Shown one piece after another: positions 34,924 through 46,990 of a stretch of 50,764 bases of DNA. Both the position numbers and the translations under genes were made by a program. The notes beneath the pieces are model-generated. The model had not been told where the DNA came from. It was given only the letters and a program-made list of their open reading frames with translations, and searched no databases. Numbering within the stretch: position 1 is the first letter of the stretch; every line of letters begins with the position of its first letter. Source of the DNA: Seison nebaliae (Eukaryota > Rotifera > Pararotatoria > Seisonacea > Seisonidae); contig JALJEE010000580.1 in the NCBI GenBank assembly GCA_023231475.1, positions 1-50,764 on the forward strand. Reading direction: 5' to 3'.

Positions 34924-35856
34924 TTATGTGTTGTTATAACCTCTCAACATCTCAATGACCATCCATCTCATAAATCGCATCATAACAATTTCGTACTCTT
35001 TCTTATAAAGAGTTTTTGGCAAGTTGTTGTATAAGGAGTAGAAGAATGCATCGATCATAGGAGGGAAGTATTCAATTCGGAGAGCGTATGCTCGATGTGC
35101 TTTACCCAAATTAAAAAGAATTTTTACTGCCAATCGTTCATCATCGAAATTTTTTACAACGCTTGAAATTAATCGAAATATTCGTCGTCCATGAGTTTTG
35201 AGTTGGGCGAAGTTCTCGATTTTCGACTTATTCTTTCCATCATTCATCGTATGAAATCTCCATATATGTCTCAGATTAGGATAACGCTCGAAAACCCTGA
35301 AATTTAAAAATTTAATAAAAATTTAATATTTCCTCTAAACGACGAACCTCAACATCATATCTAAGCCGTACACTCCCAAATCTCCTGTTTGTACTTCCTC
35401 CCACACTTTGGTGACTACCGCTTTCTCATAATTATTCATGGGACATCGATCCGAATAGTTCAAATGAAATTGTTTAGTTATCATATCAACCGATTTGGGA
35501 CAGTCGATTGGATAGACCAAATACAATTTCGACTTTCTACATGGAATACGATAGTGTTTAATGTTCGGCCGATAAATTTTCTCATTCGGATCTAAATTAG
35601 TCATTTCACTTTGAAAAGAATTTTTAGTTGAGATTGACAGATATTTTATTCGAACTAACCGTTCGGTTTCATAGGAATGGGCGAATTCTTGGAGAATCTG
35701 AGCCGAATCATGTCGAATCTTGATGAGATTTTGTTTTGAACTCGCACTGCTTATCGAGTACTTTTGAGAATGAAGACAACAGTTCATATAAGAAGAATTT
35801 TCCGGGTGAGTTGCTGTTTCATCAATGAACATTGGTGAAACGAGCGCACAACCCAT
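34924..35856 (-). CDS. Membrane-anchored globin (globin X-like)
   Basis: Exons 35348-35856 and 34924-35296 (minus) join to 293 residues. The globin fold occupies the C-terminal half: NYEKAVVTKVWEEV (helix A), YGLDMMLRVFERYPNLRHIW with Phe in RFHTM at CD1, the distal His E7 in LKTHGRRIF and the proximal His F8 in LGKAHRAYALRIEYF. The protein starts MGCALVSP, the Met-Gly-Cys signal for N-myristoylation and palmitoylation found on globin X, which is held at the membrane rather than free in the cytosol. A long N-terminal extension (about 150 residues) precedes helix A. A 51-nt stop-free GT-AG stretch (35609-35659) inside it may be a further intron. Oxygen or nitrite/redox signalling is the likely role, by analogy. 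Confidence 0.85.
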
Positions 35857-38171
35857 AATTTATATAGAAATCTATGATTTGAGAAATGAGAAAATGATAA
35901 ATGTCAAATGGAACGACATTAGGTGGCAACATTAGTAATATGTGGGTTGGCAGAAGGAGAATAATATCATACATCCGAAATATAATTAATGAATTGTTAT
36001 GTCTTGTTAGGAAGCATGGATGTACTTCAATGGGAAATGATTGATCGAGTGTAAAATAGTAGTGGAATGTTGGACGGAAAGAATTAAAAGAAATCAATTA
36101 ATTTATTTAATACTAATGATATAGATAAGTAATGAATAGGACGATATCATATTGGCAAATTTGATATCATTCAGGTTATTCGTACGATTATCAAGACTAT
36201 AAAATCAAATAATGAAAGAATTGTTATGGCATCGATGAGATTGAAGAAAAACGAATGAATCGATTGAACATGAGAAAGATATGAAGAATGGAAAATATTT
36301 CATTCCTTATGGCAGTTTATTTTATGAGAATAATGATATTATTACATCAGATTAAAAGAATTGATAAATGTAATGTTCTAATATAATGTTTCATTTCCCT
36401 CATGAATGATTACGGTTGATGATTTAGATTAAGCACTACGACATTCTCCTGCTTTCTAAATATTATACTAAATTTACTTTTTCCTCTAATTCTTCTCAAT
36501 TACCAATTATTTTTGTAAGTTCATCTTACTACTTGTGAGATAATAGGAGGAATTAATGGATACTTGTAGTAAGGAAAAAAATTTAATTTTCGATTAATTC
36601 TTTAAAATGTTATGATGAGGCTTCTTAGAAAAATGGATGTTTCCCATCCTCGGAAAGAACTCATATTCATCTCGTTACATGGAAAAGTATGCGCTGGATA
36701 CATATTAATAATTTTCATTTCAAATGAGATAAGAATTATTAATAATAGACAAGACATAAATAGATATGCAGTACATGGATCAACAAGACGACAGGTAATT
36801 GAATGGTTACTTTCTTCAAATATCACTGAAATCACTAAGGTATGTCAGAGTTTGACTATAAATGACTTCATATTTCTTTCGGTCGGATGGATCTCTATAC
36901 AAAAGATCACTAGCACGAAAAGAAATATGTTGAGGGGAAGAAGTAATGAATGATCGTAGGACGAAACCATTTTCTAGAAAGATTATGACATTTTAAAATG
37001 GCTCTTGAGAAATTGCAGGTATAGGCGAAAACTAATCAGAATCCATCATTGTTCTAACTACCAGAAAGCCATATCTCCATCATTCGCTCCATTACTCATC
37101 TCATTTATCTCATTAAAATTTTTTATCCATCTTACTCGAAATTCATTGAAATTAGAAATGACAATTAAAAAGAATTTTCATAAAGTGAAATGGAAAGAGG
37201 AGGGAGACTTGTTGATAAAACATCCGTTCTATATGAATATTTGATGATCTATTAAGTTCTTCATATTTCTCTTAATTATACGTTCGTACAAACGAGATGG
37301 AATGATAGTCGGTGGAGAAAGAAAGTCTGAAATTAGAATATTTATTAGTTCGAAAACTACAACTTAACTGGATGGTGAATAATGTTCATGAATTGAGACA
37401 TGTCGGACAATAAGATTTATCTTTGAAATATATATTATCATAATGTTAGAGAAAACGAAAATTATTCATTTTAAAAGAATGCCTCATTTTTGTCAGCTTA
37501 TTTCTAATATAAGTTCGAAAAGTAGATCGATATGTATCATAAATGTCTAATAAGTAATGGACGATAACTAAAAAACATATTAAAAGTTTGATAGACAATC
37601 GCGAGAGTAGATCGGAAGAATGATTAAGAATATTGAAAAATCAGTTAGAAATTCTCAGAAATATAGAGGACATTAATTCTTTTTTGATAATATCTCCTCA
37701 GAGCTCTCCTACCTCCTATAAAAGAGTGATGGCTGATATGATTGAGAGACGTGGAACTTCTTGGAAATGAGTGCATTCCTTCCTATCTTATGCATTGAGA
37801 ATGAAAGATTGAATCCAATTCTATTCACTTCTTCTTTTGTTAATGAAAGAAAGGAAGAAATTGTTCGCTATTCCAAAACATCATGCCACAACATAATCGT
37901 ATAAAGAAGATGTTGAGAGATATCAATATGTTTTGATTTCTCCTTAGTCGACGCATATGTCTAGAGATTGTATACGTAATGATGTTCTTCGTCTATTGGA
38001 CGAAAAAGGAGGAGGAGGAGGAGTAAGAGAAGGAGGGAAATGTGAATGAAAGAAAGAATGGATGAGCGACAGAGATGCACTTATTTCTTTTTCTTTTCGA
38101 ATGAATAATATTTGGAATCGAATAAATCTGATTTGAATGAAATAATGAATAAAATTGGAAATGAAATAAGT
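35857..38171. other. Long spacer between the globin and EHD
   Basis: 2.3 kb with no exon I can support. Frames at 36602-36835 (minus), 36612-36953 and 37005-37244 show no family motif and two of them overlap on opposite strands. The composition resembles that of the long EHD introns (rich in GAATGAAAG-like runs). Confidence 0.5.
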
Positions 38172-40902
38172 TTAGAGTTCTTGTTTGTGAGTTGGCGGGA
38201 TGAGATGATTCGGTAATGTCGTGGGCAGTTCGTGACCTTCTAATTTGATCTTCATCAAATGATTTGCCAATGCCCATTCATCTCTATTCAGATATCCATC
38301 CTTATCATGATCAGCTAACGTCCAAATCTTTCCTAAAACTGTATTTGGTAATTTGGATTTGACCATTTCAGCTTTTGCTTTGGCACCACTGAACTTTCCA
38401 CCCAATGGATTCACACGGTCAAAAACTCGGTCAGCTTCCTCACGTTCCCGGTCAACTATCCATCCGTCTTCTCCTAAACCTAAATGAAAATGAATGAGAT
38501 ATGTGTGTGAAAGATGAAAATGACTTCATTGTCCATCTAACCTGCTTTTATTCCTTCGCCCATACCAACATCGAACGGATTCTCTACCATTTGTCCAAAA
38601 ACACCACCATGTGCTACGTATTTATTCTTCGTCATATTACTAGTATCACCGCCTTCTATACACGAATGCGATAGAAGATATAGAATATTAATAAAAGGAA
38701 ATCATTTCATTTCATTTCATGTCAATTACTAAGTAGAAGATGACCCACAATCATTAATTCCCAAGATATCGAACTAACTAATTATGGTAATAAAATCGAT
38801 ATTAAGATATAAAAGCTATTTTCTAATCTGCAATCATCTATGATAAAGAACTACGAATTTGGAAAGGAAGCATTATATAAGAGAGTATAAATCATCTCAA
38901 AGCGAAAGAAGATGAGAGTAGAGAAAAAATGGTGGAACCTCCTGTTTGACTTGAATACTCGGGTGCTGTTTTTTTATAGGTGGAATAAATATTGTTAGGA
39001 TAAATAACAAATAAACAAAATGCAGAAAAATTCTCAATAAAAGTTCGAGAGTAATCCGCTCTTATAGATTGAATAGAAATTGACATTCACTGGATATTAT
39101 TCATCCAAAAAATATCTTCCTTCCATTCGTTTTTTTGGAAATGTAACAGATGCAATAACAAACATGTCATGAAGAGTGGAGGAGAGATAGATGGATATTC
39201 TCAAAAAACATTGCCCTCATTCACACATTCATTTATTTTTTTTCCCATAACTAACGTTGATCATTGATTTGAATGGCATTACGTAATTCTTGCGTCTCTT
39301 TGGGGATAAGTGCCATGAGTCGTGTTATTTCGTTCGTTGTCATATTATCAACTCGATCAATTAGTTTCTTATCGAGAGATTTGAAATTACGGAAATCCTT
39401 AAAGAAAGAAAAAAGGTAAATTATTGAAGAGAAGGGAGAGGCGAATGATACGAATAATTCCAATTATCATATTCCAAAATCAACTCATTATGACATGGTG
39501 GTAGTAGCGCATCAATCTCTTTTCCCACATTACAAATATGGAATGAAGACGATGTGGGATAATCATTAAAAAAAGAATCATCAATGTAGATTGAATATGA
39601 AGGGAATGAATAGGAGAGAAGCCTAAAAAGAAAGAAGAAGTACCATTGGCTAAATAGTAGTTATGATAAATAAAGAAATGTGACAATGAGAATAAGAAGG
39701 TTATGAATATAAGACAGAAATCGATTATTTCTCTCGAAATCTTCTTCCCCCAATCATTATACTAACAGTTCTGGACAGATATTCTCTCATTCGTTCGATC
39801 TCCGGAAAATCTCCTGGTGATATCTGATGTTCTTGTTCGATGTGACGATAAATCTTGTCAAGATTCGCAATTAATTCTCGTTTTTTCGTTTCCTTTCCAA
39901 AAACTGATGGCATCTCCTTCTTCAAATATGAAATAATATACGCATGAACCTAACAAAGAATATTTTCAATTAATTCTTATTTTGAAGTAGAACCTTTGCG
40001 GAACGTGCTCGTTTAATTAAATCATTTAATTTCCTTAATGTTGCATTTCTAGGTAAGGATTGAAGATCAGTCAATAAATCATTCTCTTCCATCTCAAATA
40101 ATTTTCGATTATGATCATATTGGTGTGGTTTATCCCAAAACGATCCGATATAAACTCGTACGACTTCCGGTGTATTGAACACCTTCCCCAACGACCACAT
40201 CAGTGCCCCATAAATCCTCATCAATTGTTGATGATTAATCATATCAGACTTGTTGAGAACAATTCGAATTTTGTCATCGTTTCGTTTGAGAACTTCGATA
40301 CATCGTTTAAATTCGTCACTGATATCTAATTTGTGAGCGTCGAATAAAAGAATGATTCGATCGACACGATCAGCAAACCATTCGAGAACTCCTTGGAAAT
40401 CATAACCACGATTAATTCTCTGTTTCTCTCCCGATAAGATACCAGGAGTATCGATGAAAGTTATTGATTCGAGCACGGGATTAGGTAGATGTGAACATTG
40501 AAATCGATTGAGGAATGTATTGCCAAATTTGGAAAGAACTTTAAATTGTTTCTTCGGATCTACAACTAATGCATTGCCAGGAATGGCACCAGTATCTTCT
40601 GCATGCATCACAGCGATATAACCATCAGTCGTCGGTTCAGGTCCAATTCGGATACCGGGAAAATCTTCTTCAAGAATATAACGAATGAAAGTCGTTTTAC
40701 CTACACTGTATTGACCGACTAATAATACCATTGGTTTGGCGTCGAAATCAGCTGCATCCAATGGTGGAGAATGAAAATCATGAAAATTGTATGCTTTCTC
40801 CAATGGATGTAAGGAATTCTTGTAAGCATTCTTCAATCCGTCAATAACCGTTCGGAATTCTTTGTTTTCCGTCTCCGATTTATTTTTCCCCCATCGACCC
40901 AT
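38172..40902 (-). CDS. EHD1: EH domain-containing ATPase (EHD1/RME-1 type)
   Basis: Exons (minus) 39994-40902, 39767-39949, 39256-39397, 38542-38655 and 38172-38479 give 551 residues (human EHD1 is 534). EHDs are dynamin-like ATPases that tubulate endosomal membranes in recycling. The G-domain motifs are GQYSVGKTTF (P-loop), DTPGILSGEKQR and LNKSDMI. The helical region VHAYIISYLKKEMPSVFGKE follows. The C-terminal EH domain has EMVKSKLPNTVLGKIW and a canonical EF-hand loop DHDKDGYLNRDEW. An intron acceptor (TTGCACAG) lies just before the start, so a non-coding first exon is likely. Two introns are far longer than any other here: 38656-39255 (600 nt) and 39398-39766 (369 nt). Confidence 0.95.
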
Positions 40903-42306
40903 TTTCCTGTGCAAAATTATCAATTTCTGACTTTGTTCAATTTATTCAGATAAATGCGAGATGGTGGGAATGGATAGAAGAGAATCAGTTTCTATAAAAC
41001 GAAAATAGTTTCAACTTCCAAATGAAAGATTTTATTAATGAGTTTTTATTTCAATTGAACTAATAATAGTCAAATAAAATTATAATAATTCAATTCAATT
41101 TATAAATCATAAATGATCATATCAAAATAAATAAATGAGCGCAATTGACAAATAGAAATAGGGATATTAAGAATAGTTTGGAAATGAAAGAGTTAATTAG
41201 AATTTAATGAATTAAAAATATTCTAAAATATATTTTAAAAAGAATTTATTAATAATAAATAAACTTTAGATGTTCTGAAAATTATGATAAGTTATTTTTC
41301 ATAAAATTCTTCAACATTAAACGACACTTTACTGTTGTTGTTGAGAAATTCAAATGTCGGTGTCTCTTAGAATTATCATCAGACTTATTAGCGCACTTTC
41401 ATTCTTTTCTCCTATTCAATTTTTATAGAGTCTCCAACCATTAATTTCATTCAGTGAGTTAACATGCATACACCACACGTTCAATCGGACAAGTTTACTT
41501 CCTTTATCTGGATCATGTGATTATGAACGTTGTTGCATAATTTACTGAACGACGATTATCAACATACTAATTTATCATCGAATACGATTTAAACGTGTAC
41601 ACATGATCAGGTACTTCTGAAGTCATCTCAAATAAGTCTGAAGGAGAAATAAGTCGTTTAATTATTCTATAAATCTACTGCTAAGTACACTAGTTCAACA
41701 CAAGAGAAGAAAAATTAGTCAGTCAACACAACTCAACTCCATTTGGTACATCGTTATTCCAAAATTAGTGACTTTTATTTAATAAAGCTTCTCATCTTTC
41801 TCATCTCTAAATGGTGTTGCTTATCTAAGGATCATTTATAATGGTTTACAATTTATAATTTAATAGTATTTCCCTTCTAAAATGTTCAAATTATCCTCGT
41901 AATTTAAAACAATTTTGAATTGTTGTTAATTATAATCATCATTATTTCAATTCAAACTTAATACCAAATAACATATTAATAGATGACAATATAATTAGTT
42001 TCAATAATTTCATAATTTATGTGATGGAATGTAATAAAAAACATTTTAATTCAAAACACATTCCTCTATCCTCTTTAAAAACTCAATTAATTAATTTCAA
42101 AAATAATTTTGCAGCAACACAAAACTTATCTGCTTAGACTCTCTAGAAGAAGTTATATTTTAGTCACAAGCTTAATATTTGAACTGGGAGATTGGACTGT
42201 CTCATCACACGGTCATTATAAGAGATGAATAATGATTAAATTTAAAGCTAATTAAAAAGAATTAGAGGAATAATTTAATTTACAAATTTGTATTTCCGAA
42301 TCCGAA
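40903..42306. other. Spacer between EHD and the ZZZ3-like gene
   Basis: 1.4 kb, AT-rich, containing both promoters of this divergent pair. No exon, repeat or RNA gene recognised. Confidence 0.5.
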
Positions 42307-43220
42307 ATGTTCTTAAATGTTAGTTTTCTCGTTTCATACTCGAACAACTTTTATGATTGTTCCATTGACATCGACAGGCACCTAATTGTTCTCGTGAATT
42401 ACTTTGTCTTCAAAAAGAATTGAAGAGATTGCAGAAACAACAAGATGAGGCATGTTCATCGCTTAATTACTTGTTAACTGAACGAGCGAAAGCATTGAAA
42501 GTTAAATTTTTTTCTTCTGTCAATTTAATTCTTCTTCTAATTTTCCAGGATCCTGCACTCTTCATGAAGAAGTTGAAAGAGAAGTTGGAAAATTGTTTAT
42601 TAAACTATTTGATAATTGAATGACATTTCATTATGTTTTATAGTGATGAAGATTGTTTTAAAATGCCAGAACCACTTCAATTGCAATTCGATCTGGTTTT
42701 GGGAGGTGACAAAACTACTTCTCTTCCGGAGGTGGCGCTTGGTTTTGTGATGAATGTTGAAGAGTCGTTGAACGAAGATGAGGGAAAGACGGTTGATGTA
42801 GAAATGATAAATGGAATTGAAGAAACGACCGAGATGAATGAGAAGGATGTTGTTAAAGTTGAATCTACAAATACAAAAGGAACTCGAATTCGAGATGACA
42901 AGGGTTCGAGTTCCTCAGAAACAAATGGAAAAAACGGAAGGACATCAACTAAAATTAGAAAAAAAGTTAGACCGCAAGGTAAAAAAAACCAACCGAAAAG
43001 ACCGAGTGCTGGATGTAGTAGATGGACAACAGAGGAACATGACCGTTTATGTGCATTAATGAGGAAATATCCACCGGAAGAAGTTCAAGCTAAACGTTGG
43101 AGGAAAATCGCCGAAGAACTTCATTCGAGAACTCCCCTACAAATTCAATCTCATGTTCAGAAAATGGCCAAAAGACTTCCTGATTGGGAAGAAAATAATA
43201 CTAATAATTGTAGTTCTTGA
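42307..43220 (+). CDS. ZZZ3: ZZZ3-like Myb/SANT-domain protein lacking the ZZ finger
   Basis: Exons 42307-42318, 42378-42500, 42549-42583 and 42644-43220 give 248 residues. ZZZ3 is the histone-reading subunit of the ATAC acetyltransferase complex in animals. An N-terminal helix (ELKRLQKQQDEACSSLNYLL) and DPALFMKKLKE precede an acidic middle and a Lys/Arg-rich stretch. The Myb/SANT domain reads CSRWTTEEHDRLCALMRKYP, with KYPPEEVQAKRWRKIAEEL close to the human KYPPEEVESRRW, then TPLQIQSHVQKMAKRL. The reading ends soon after, so the C-terminal ZZ zinc finger that names the human protein is absent. The 48-nt intron 42501-42548 is stop-free and in frame. The 12-base first exon is the weakest part. 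Confidence 0.72.
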
Positions 43221-43440
43221 AATAGTTATTGTCAATCAAAAAACTTGTTGTTATTTCCTTCGTTATTTCACTCGCCTTCAGTTTCACATACTCTTCTCGT
43301 TGTAAAGAAAATCTCTAATTTTTTTTAATCTTTCCCAAAACCGGTTATACGGAAGATATATTTTTCTTGTTAATTCATTTTTTTGTTATAATAATAAAGT
43401 TATTTTAATTTAAAGGATAATTTATTTAACAATATTATCA

Positions 43441-45985
43441 TCATTTCGATAATTCAATATGTAAATCTTCCAATTTCTCGTCAATTCGCCGAAGCTTCCG
43501 CTGGATTTCGATGAGAGCCATATCTTTTGATGACATTCGATTCTTCTTACTTTTCTTTTCTTTCTTTTTACCTTTCTTCAATTTCGTTCTATCGAAATAT
43601 GAAGTGATGTAAGCACGAGACACATTCCGAACATGATTGTCGATACCATAAGCATTAACGTAAATATAACGATGGAATTGAAGACGAGCAAATTGGAATG
43701 CCAATTGAATTCGTCTTTCTTCATTCTTTTCCTTTTCTAATTTCTCTTCGTCGAGCGTTTTATCTGGTAATTCGACTTTTTTATCTTCCTCTTTTAGATC
43801 ATCGGGTATTGGTTGAATTTGTTTCTTTTTTCGTTTCTCTTTTAATTCATTCTTCATCTGAAGCATCAATCGTTTCTTTTGTTCTTTCTCATGTTGTAGT
43901 GCGATTGTGTTATCGGAGAATTGTATATGCTTCTCATTCTTCACTTCCAAATCTAAATCTTTCGATTTAATTTCGGATTCTTTTGAAGGTTTTCTGAAAG
44001 AACTTTTACAGATTTCTTTAATATCGATATTAGACAAATCCTTATTATTCTGTAATTCTGTGACGGTTTGGTTTTCACTCGTTATTGTTGTTATACTATC
44101 CTCAATGAGAGGATGACTGTCTAGAATTGTCAAGTCATCATTATGTTCTTCCGATATTATTTGCTCTAACATATTTTCTCTAATTTTATCTTGTGAATTT
44201 TTCTTTAGTTTCTTTGTTCTTTTGATATATTCAGGCTTAATTGCATCAACTTTGTAATCATGAGTTTCATCTTTTTCATCTTTATCAAAAACTTTTATTT
44301 GGACTTGAAACTAAATTCAATACAATTCAACTAAAATTACAAAGTTAGGAAAAGGTAACTATACCAGAATCAGTCGATTCCAAATCAAATGATTTTATTT
44401 CAATTGGAGGTAACTCTTCATGTGTCCGATCGATTCTAATCGTCGTTTCACCCACTAGTGGAATATCATCCATATCCACTTTCACAATTGTACATTCTTC
44501 CTCGTTTAACTTCAATTGGAGATCGATATTTTCTTTCGAAAGATCTTCGTTGATCAATTCATCGATAACATCATCAGAAATATGTAAAGTGAAATTTGTT
44601 CGATCAGTTTTTCGACTATCGTTCTTACTGCCTGATAATGCACTTTCTAATAATTTACGATATTCAATTCGTCGATTTTCAACATTATTTTCTTCGTTCT
44701 CTTTTAGATTTACTATACTTTTCTCTATCAAACTTGAAGTGAATGAACAGCGAGAAGAAATGTTCCTCGACGTTTCTTTAACAATTTCAATTATTCTTCT
44801 TTCTTCTTGTAATCGTTGAGTGTTGAGATAATTATTCTTATTATCATTTGTTGATGCCAAAGCAAAATTCTGCACATTAATCAATTGATTGTCTATCGAC
44901 GAATTGTTAGTTCTGACGGATTTCCTCGACAATTTAATTCGTTTCATTTCATCCGATTGTCGAAAGAAAGCTTTGTTGGGTAAAGTTGTATTTTGTTTTA
45001 GTTTTGGAAGATGAATTTTCTCAACCGAAGAATCAATCACTTTATCTATCGATATTGGTCTTTTTGATAAATTTCCCAATTTCTTTTCATTTCTCGTTTT
45101 CTTCGAATAATTTTCTTGCATTGTCACTTCAATTTCTTTTTCTAGTTTGCGACGTTCTTGTTCTTGTTCAAACGACGGTTGAAATAGTTTCGTGTTTATC
45201 GATTTAGTCAAAGCAGCTCGTTCATATGACCATCCCACATTCGATTTATTTGTTGACTTATCTTCATTAAAATAATTCATTGAACTACTTAACGAAATGT
45301 TTCGATGATGTTGTATATTAGAAAAATCGAAATTCTTATAATTTATGTTAGAATTGATTGTTAAATTGGACTTTGCAATAAACTTATCAGCGACTGTGGA
45401 AGATATAATCGATTTGGGTAAATAATCATCCCTTCCACCTGGTCGAAATGGGATCGTTTCCTACAAATTATGTTCTTACTATGCAAAGTCAATATTAGTT
45501 GTATGTAAACTTTATTATTAAGAAATTCTTTCAGATATCCTTCAACAACTATTTGCTGTTGTTTCTTTTTTGAATATAATTCCATTTCTTCTTCTGTTCT
45601 CGTCTTCTTTAATTTCTCTAATTTTTTTGTCCTTTCCACTTCCACCAATTCATTTGGTGACGTTTTAACTTTCGTTGTTGCTAAATGGAATTCATTTATT
45701 TCCATAATACGATATGAGAAGATAACGTTTATTTAGAATGACTGGAAGTTTCATGTTCTCTGATATTCGTACCAGTTTCGAAGACGGATAAATTTCGCTC
45801 AAATTCCGTTTAGTCATTATCGACGTACGATCTTCTTCGATTGAAGTGAGGAAAGGCAATGATGGAAATGAATTTAATGAATTTGTGGAAACATTGATTT
45901 GTTTGTTTTTTTCATTCTCACCTTCTCGATGAATCAATACCGTTTCCGGTATTAATTCAATGGAAGGGATCTGCTGATATGACAA
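43441..45985 (-). CDS. Unidentified large coiled-coil protein
   Basis: Exons (minus) 45727-45985, 45511-45680, 44360-45460 and 43441-44310 join in frame across introns of 46, 50 and 49 nt to 799 residues. I do not recognise the family. It is Lys/Glu/Ser-rich with helical segments (ERTKKLEKLKKTRTEEEMEL, EQEQERRKLEKEIEVTMQEN, KRLMLQMKNELKEKRKKKQ) and a compact, more ordered motif ETIPFRPGGRDDYLPKSI near residue 143. The C-terminal part has FQFARLQFHRYIYVNAYG and ends in a short helix. No signal peptide, membrane segment or enzyme motif is visible. A centrosomal or axonemal role is a guess from its style and from other ciliary-type genes here. An alternative 5' exon at about 46101 (NVPWTEPNM) could replace the chosen start MSYQQIPS. 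Confidence 0.75.
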
Positions 45986-46959
45986 AATGGTTCGGCATAA
46001 ATTACCTTCACTTTTTATATGATTCTCACTTCAAATAACAACGAACAATGGACTTCATTCATGCTGATAATTTGAGAAAAATTTAACTTGTAAGACATAC
46101 CATATTTGGTTCGGTCCATGGCACATTGAAATTAGATTTGAAAAAGAATTTTTATGATACAATTATTATGAATAGAATGTTTAAGTCACTCAAATTTTTT
46201 ATTCTCTCATTCCTTATAGTTCCTTCAATTCTGATTCATTCCTTTAATAGTTTTCTTTTCTTGCGACAACGTTGGAAGAAGAATATTTTCCTATTTAAAT
46301 AAACGATCCAACAAGAGAAAAGGTGATGTCGTGTATAATCTGAATATGTCGAAGAATATTATTGGAATAACATTAACAAACTAATAAACTTGCTAACGAA
46401 CAGTAGAGGAAGACTCTCTTGTTGGTTTCGAGTTGGTTAATATAATAATGGGAATTATAACAATCATAGTCTAAGGAGGGAAAAGAAAGAATCTATTTTT
46501 AATGCTACGCAGGTATGCCATGCAAACTGAATAACAAAAGAAATTTCCTGAACAATATTTTGAATATAAGTGGACTGACCTTCAATTAAACGACAACCGG
46601 ACGAAGGAATAACGATTTTTTGTAAGAAACACATATTTAGTTAAATCAATGGGTAACTCAAATTTTCTTTATTTCCATTCTTGCCTTCCAGTAGATCATC
46701 TTTCTTAGGCAATCATTCCTCCTAAAAATATTTGGTTCGTGTAGAAGTCGTGTTTGTTGGATTTCACATATGAAACTTGTAGTTTCTAATTTTCCATACT
46801 TGATCAATATTGTATAATCATAAAAAATGGGATAACTATCATTATTACTCATTAATTGGAAGAGATGCTGTTGGTTTATATGAAAATATGAATTGTTAAA
46901 AAAGAGATTTATGAAAACCTCTTTTTTGAGAGAAGTTAACATAGGCGTATAGTAAAAAA
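45986..46959. other. Spacer upstream of the coiled-coil gene
   Basis: About 1 kb. It may include an extra 5' exon of the coiled-coil gene near 46101-46140 (minus). The 46658-46942 minus frame shows no family motif. Confidence 0.45.
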
Positions 46960-46990
46960 GTTTATTTGTTTATTTATTTATTTGTAATAA
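46960..46990 (-). repeat. TTTA/TTTG microsatellite at the LINE 3' end
   Basis: The plus strand reads GTTTATTTGTTTATTTATTT here; on the minus strand it is an (AAAT)-like run just past the end of the LINE coding remnants. Non-LTR elements without poly(A) often end in such microsatellites. Confidence 0.5.

Noticed and set aside
36602-36953. Two overlapping opposite-strand frames of 77 and 113 residues
   Set aside because: No recognisable motif on either strand; a chance overlap in an AT-rich spacer.
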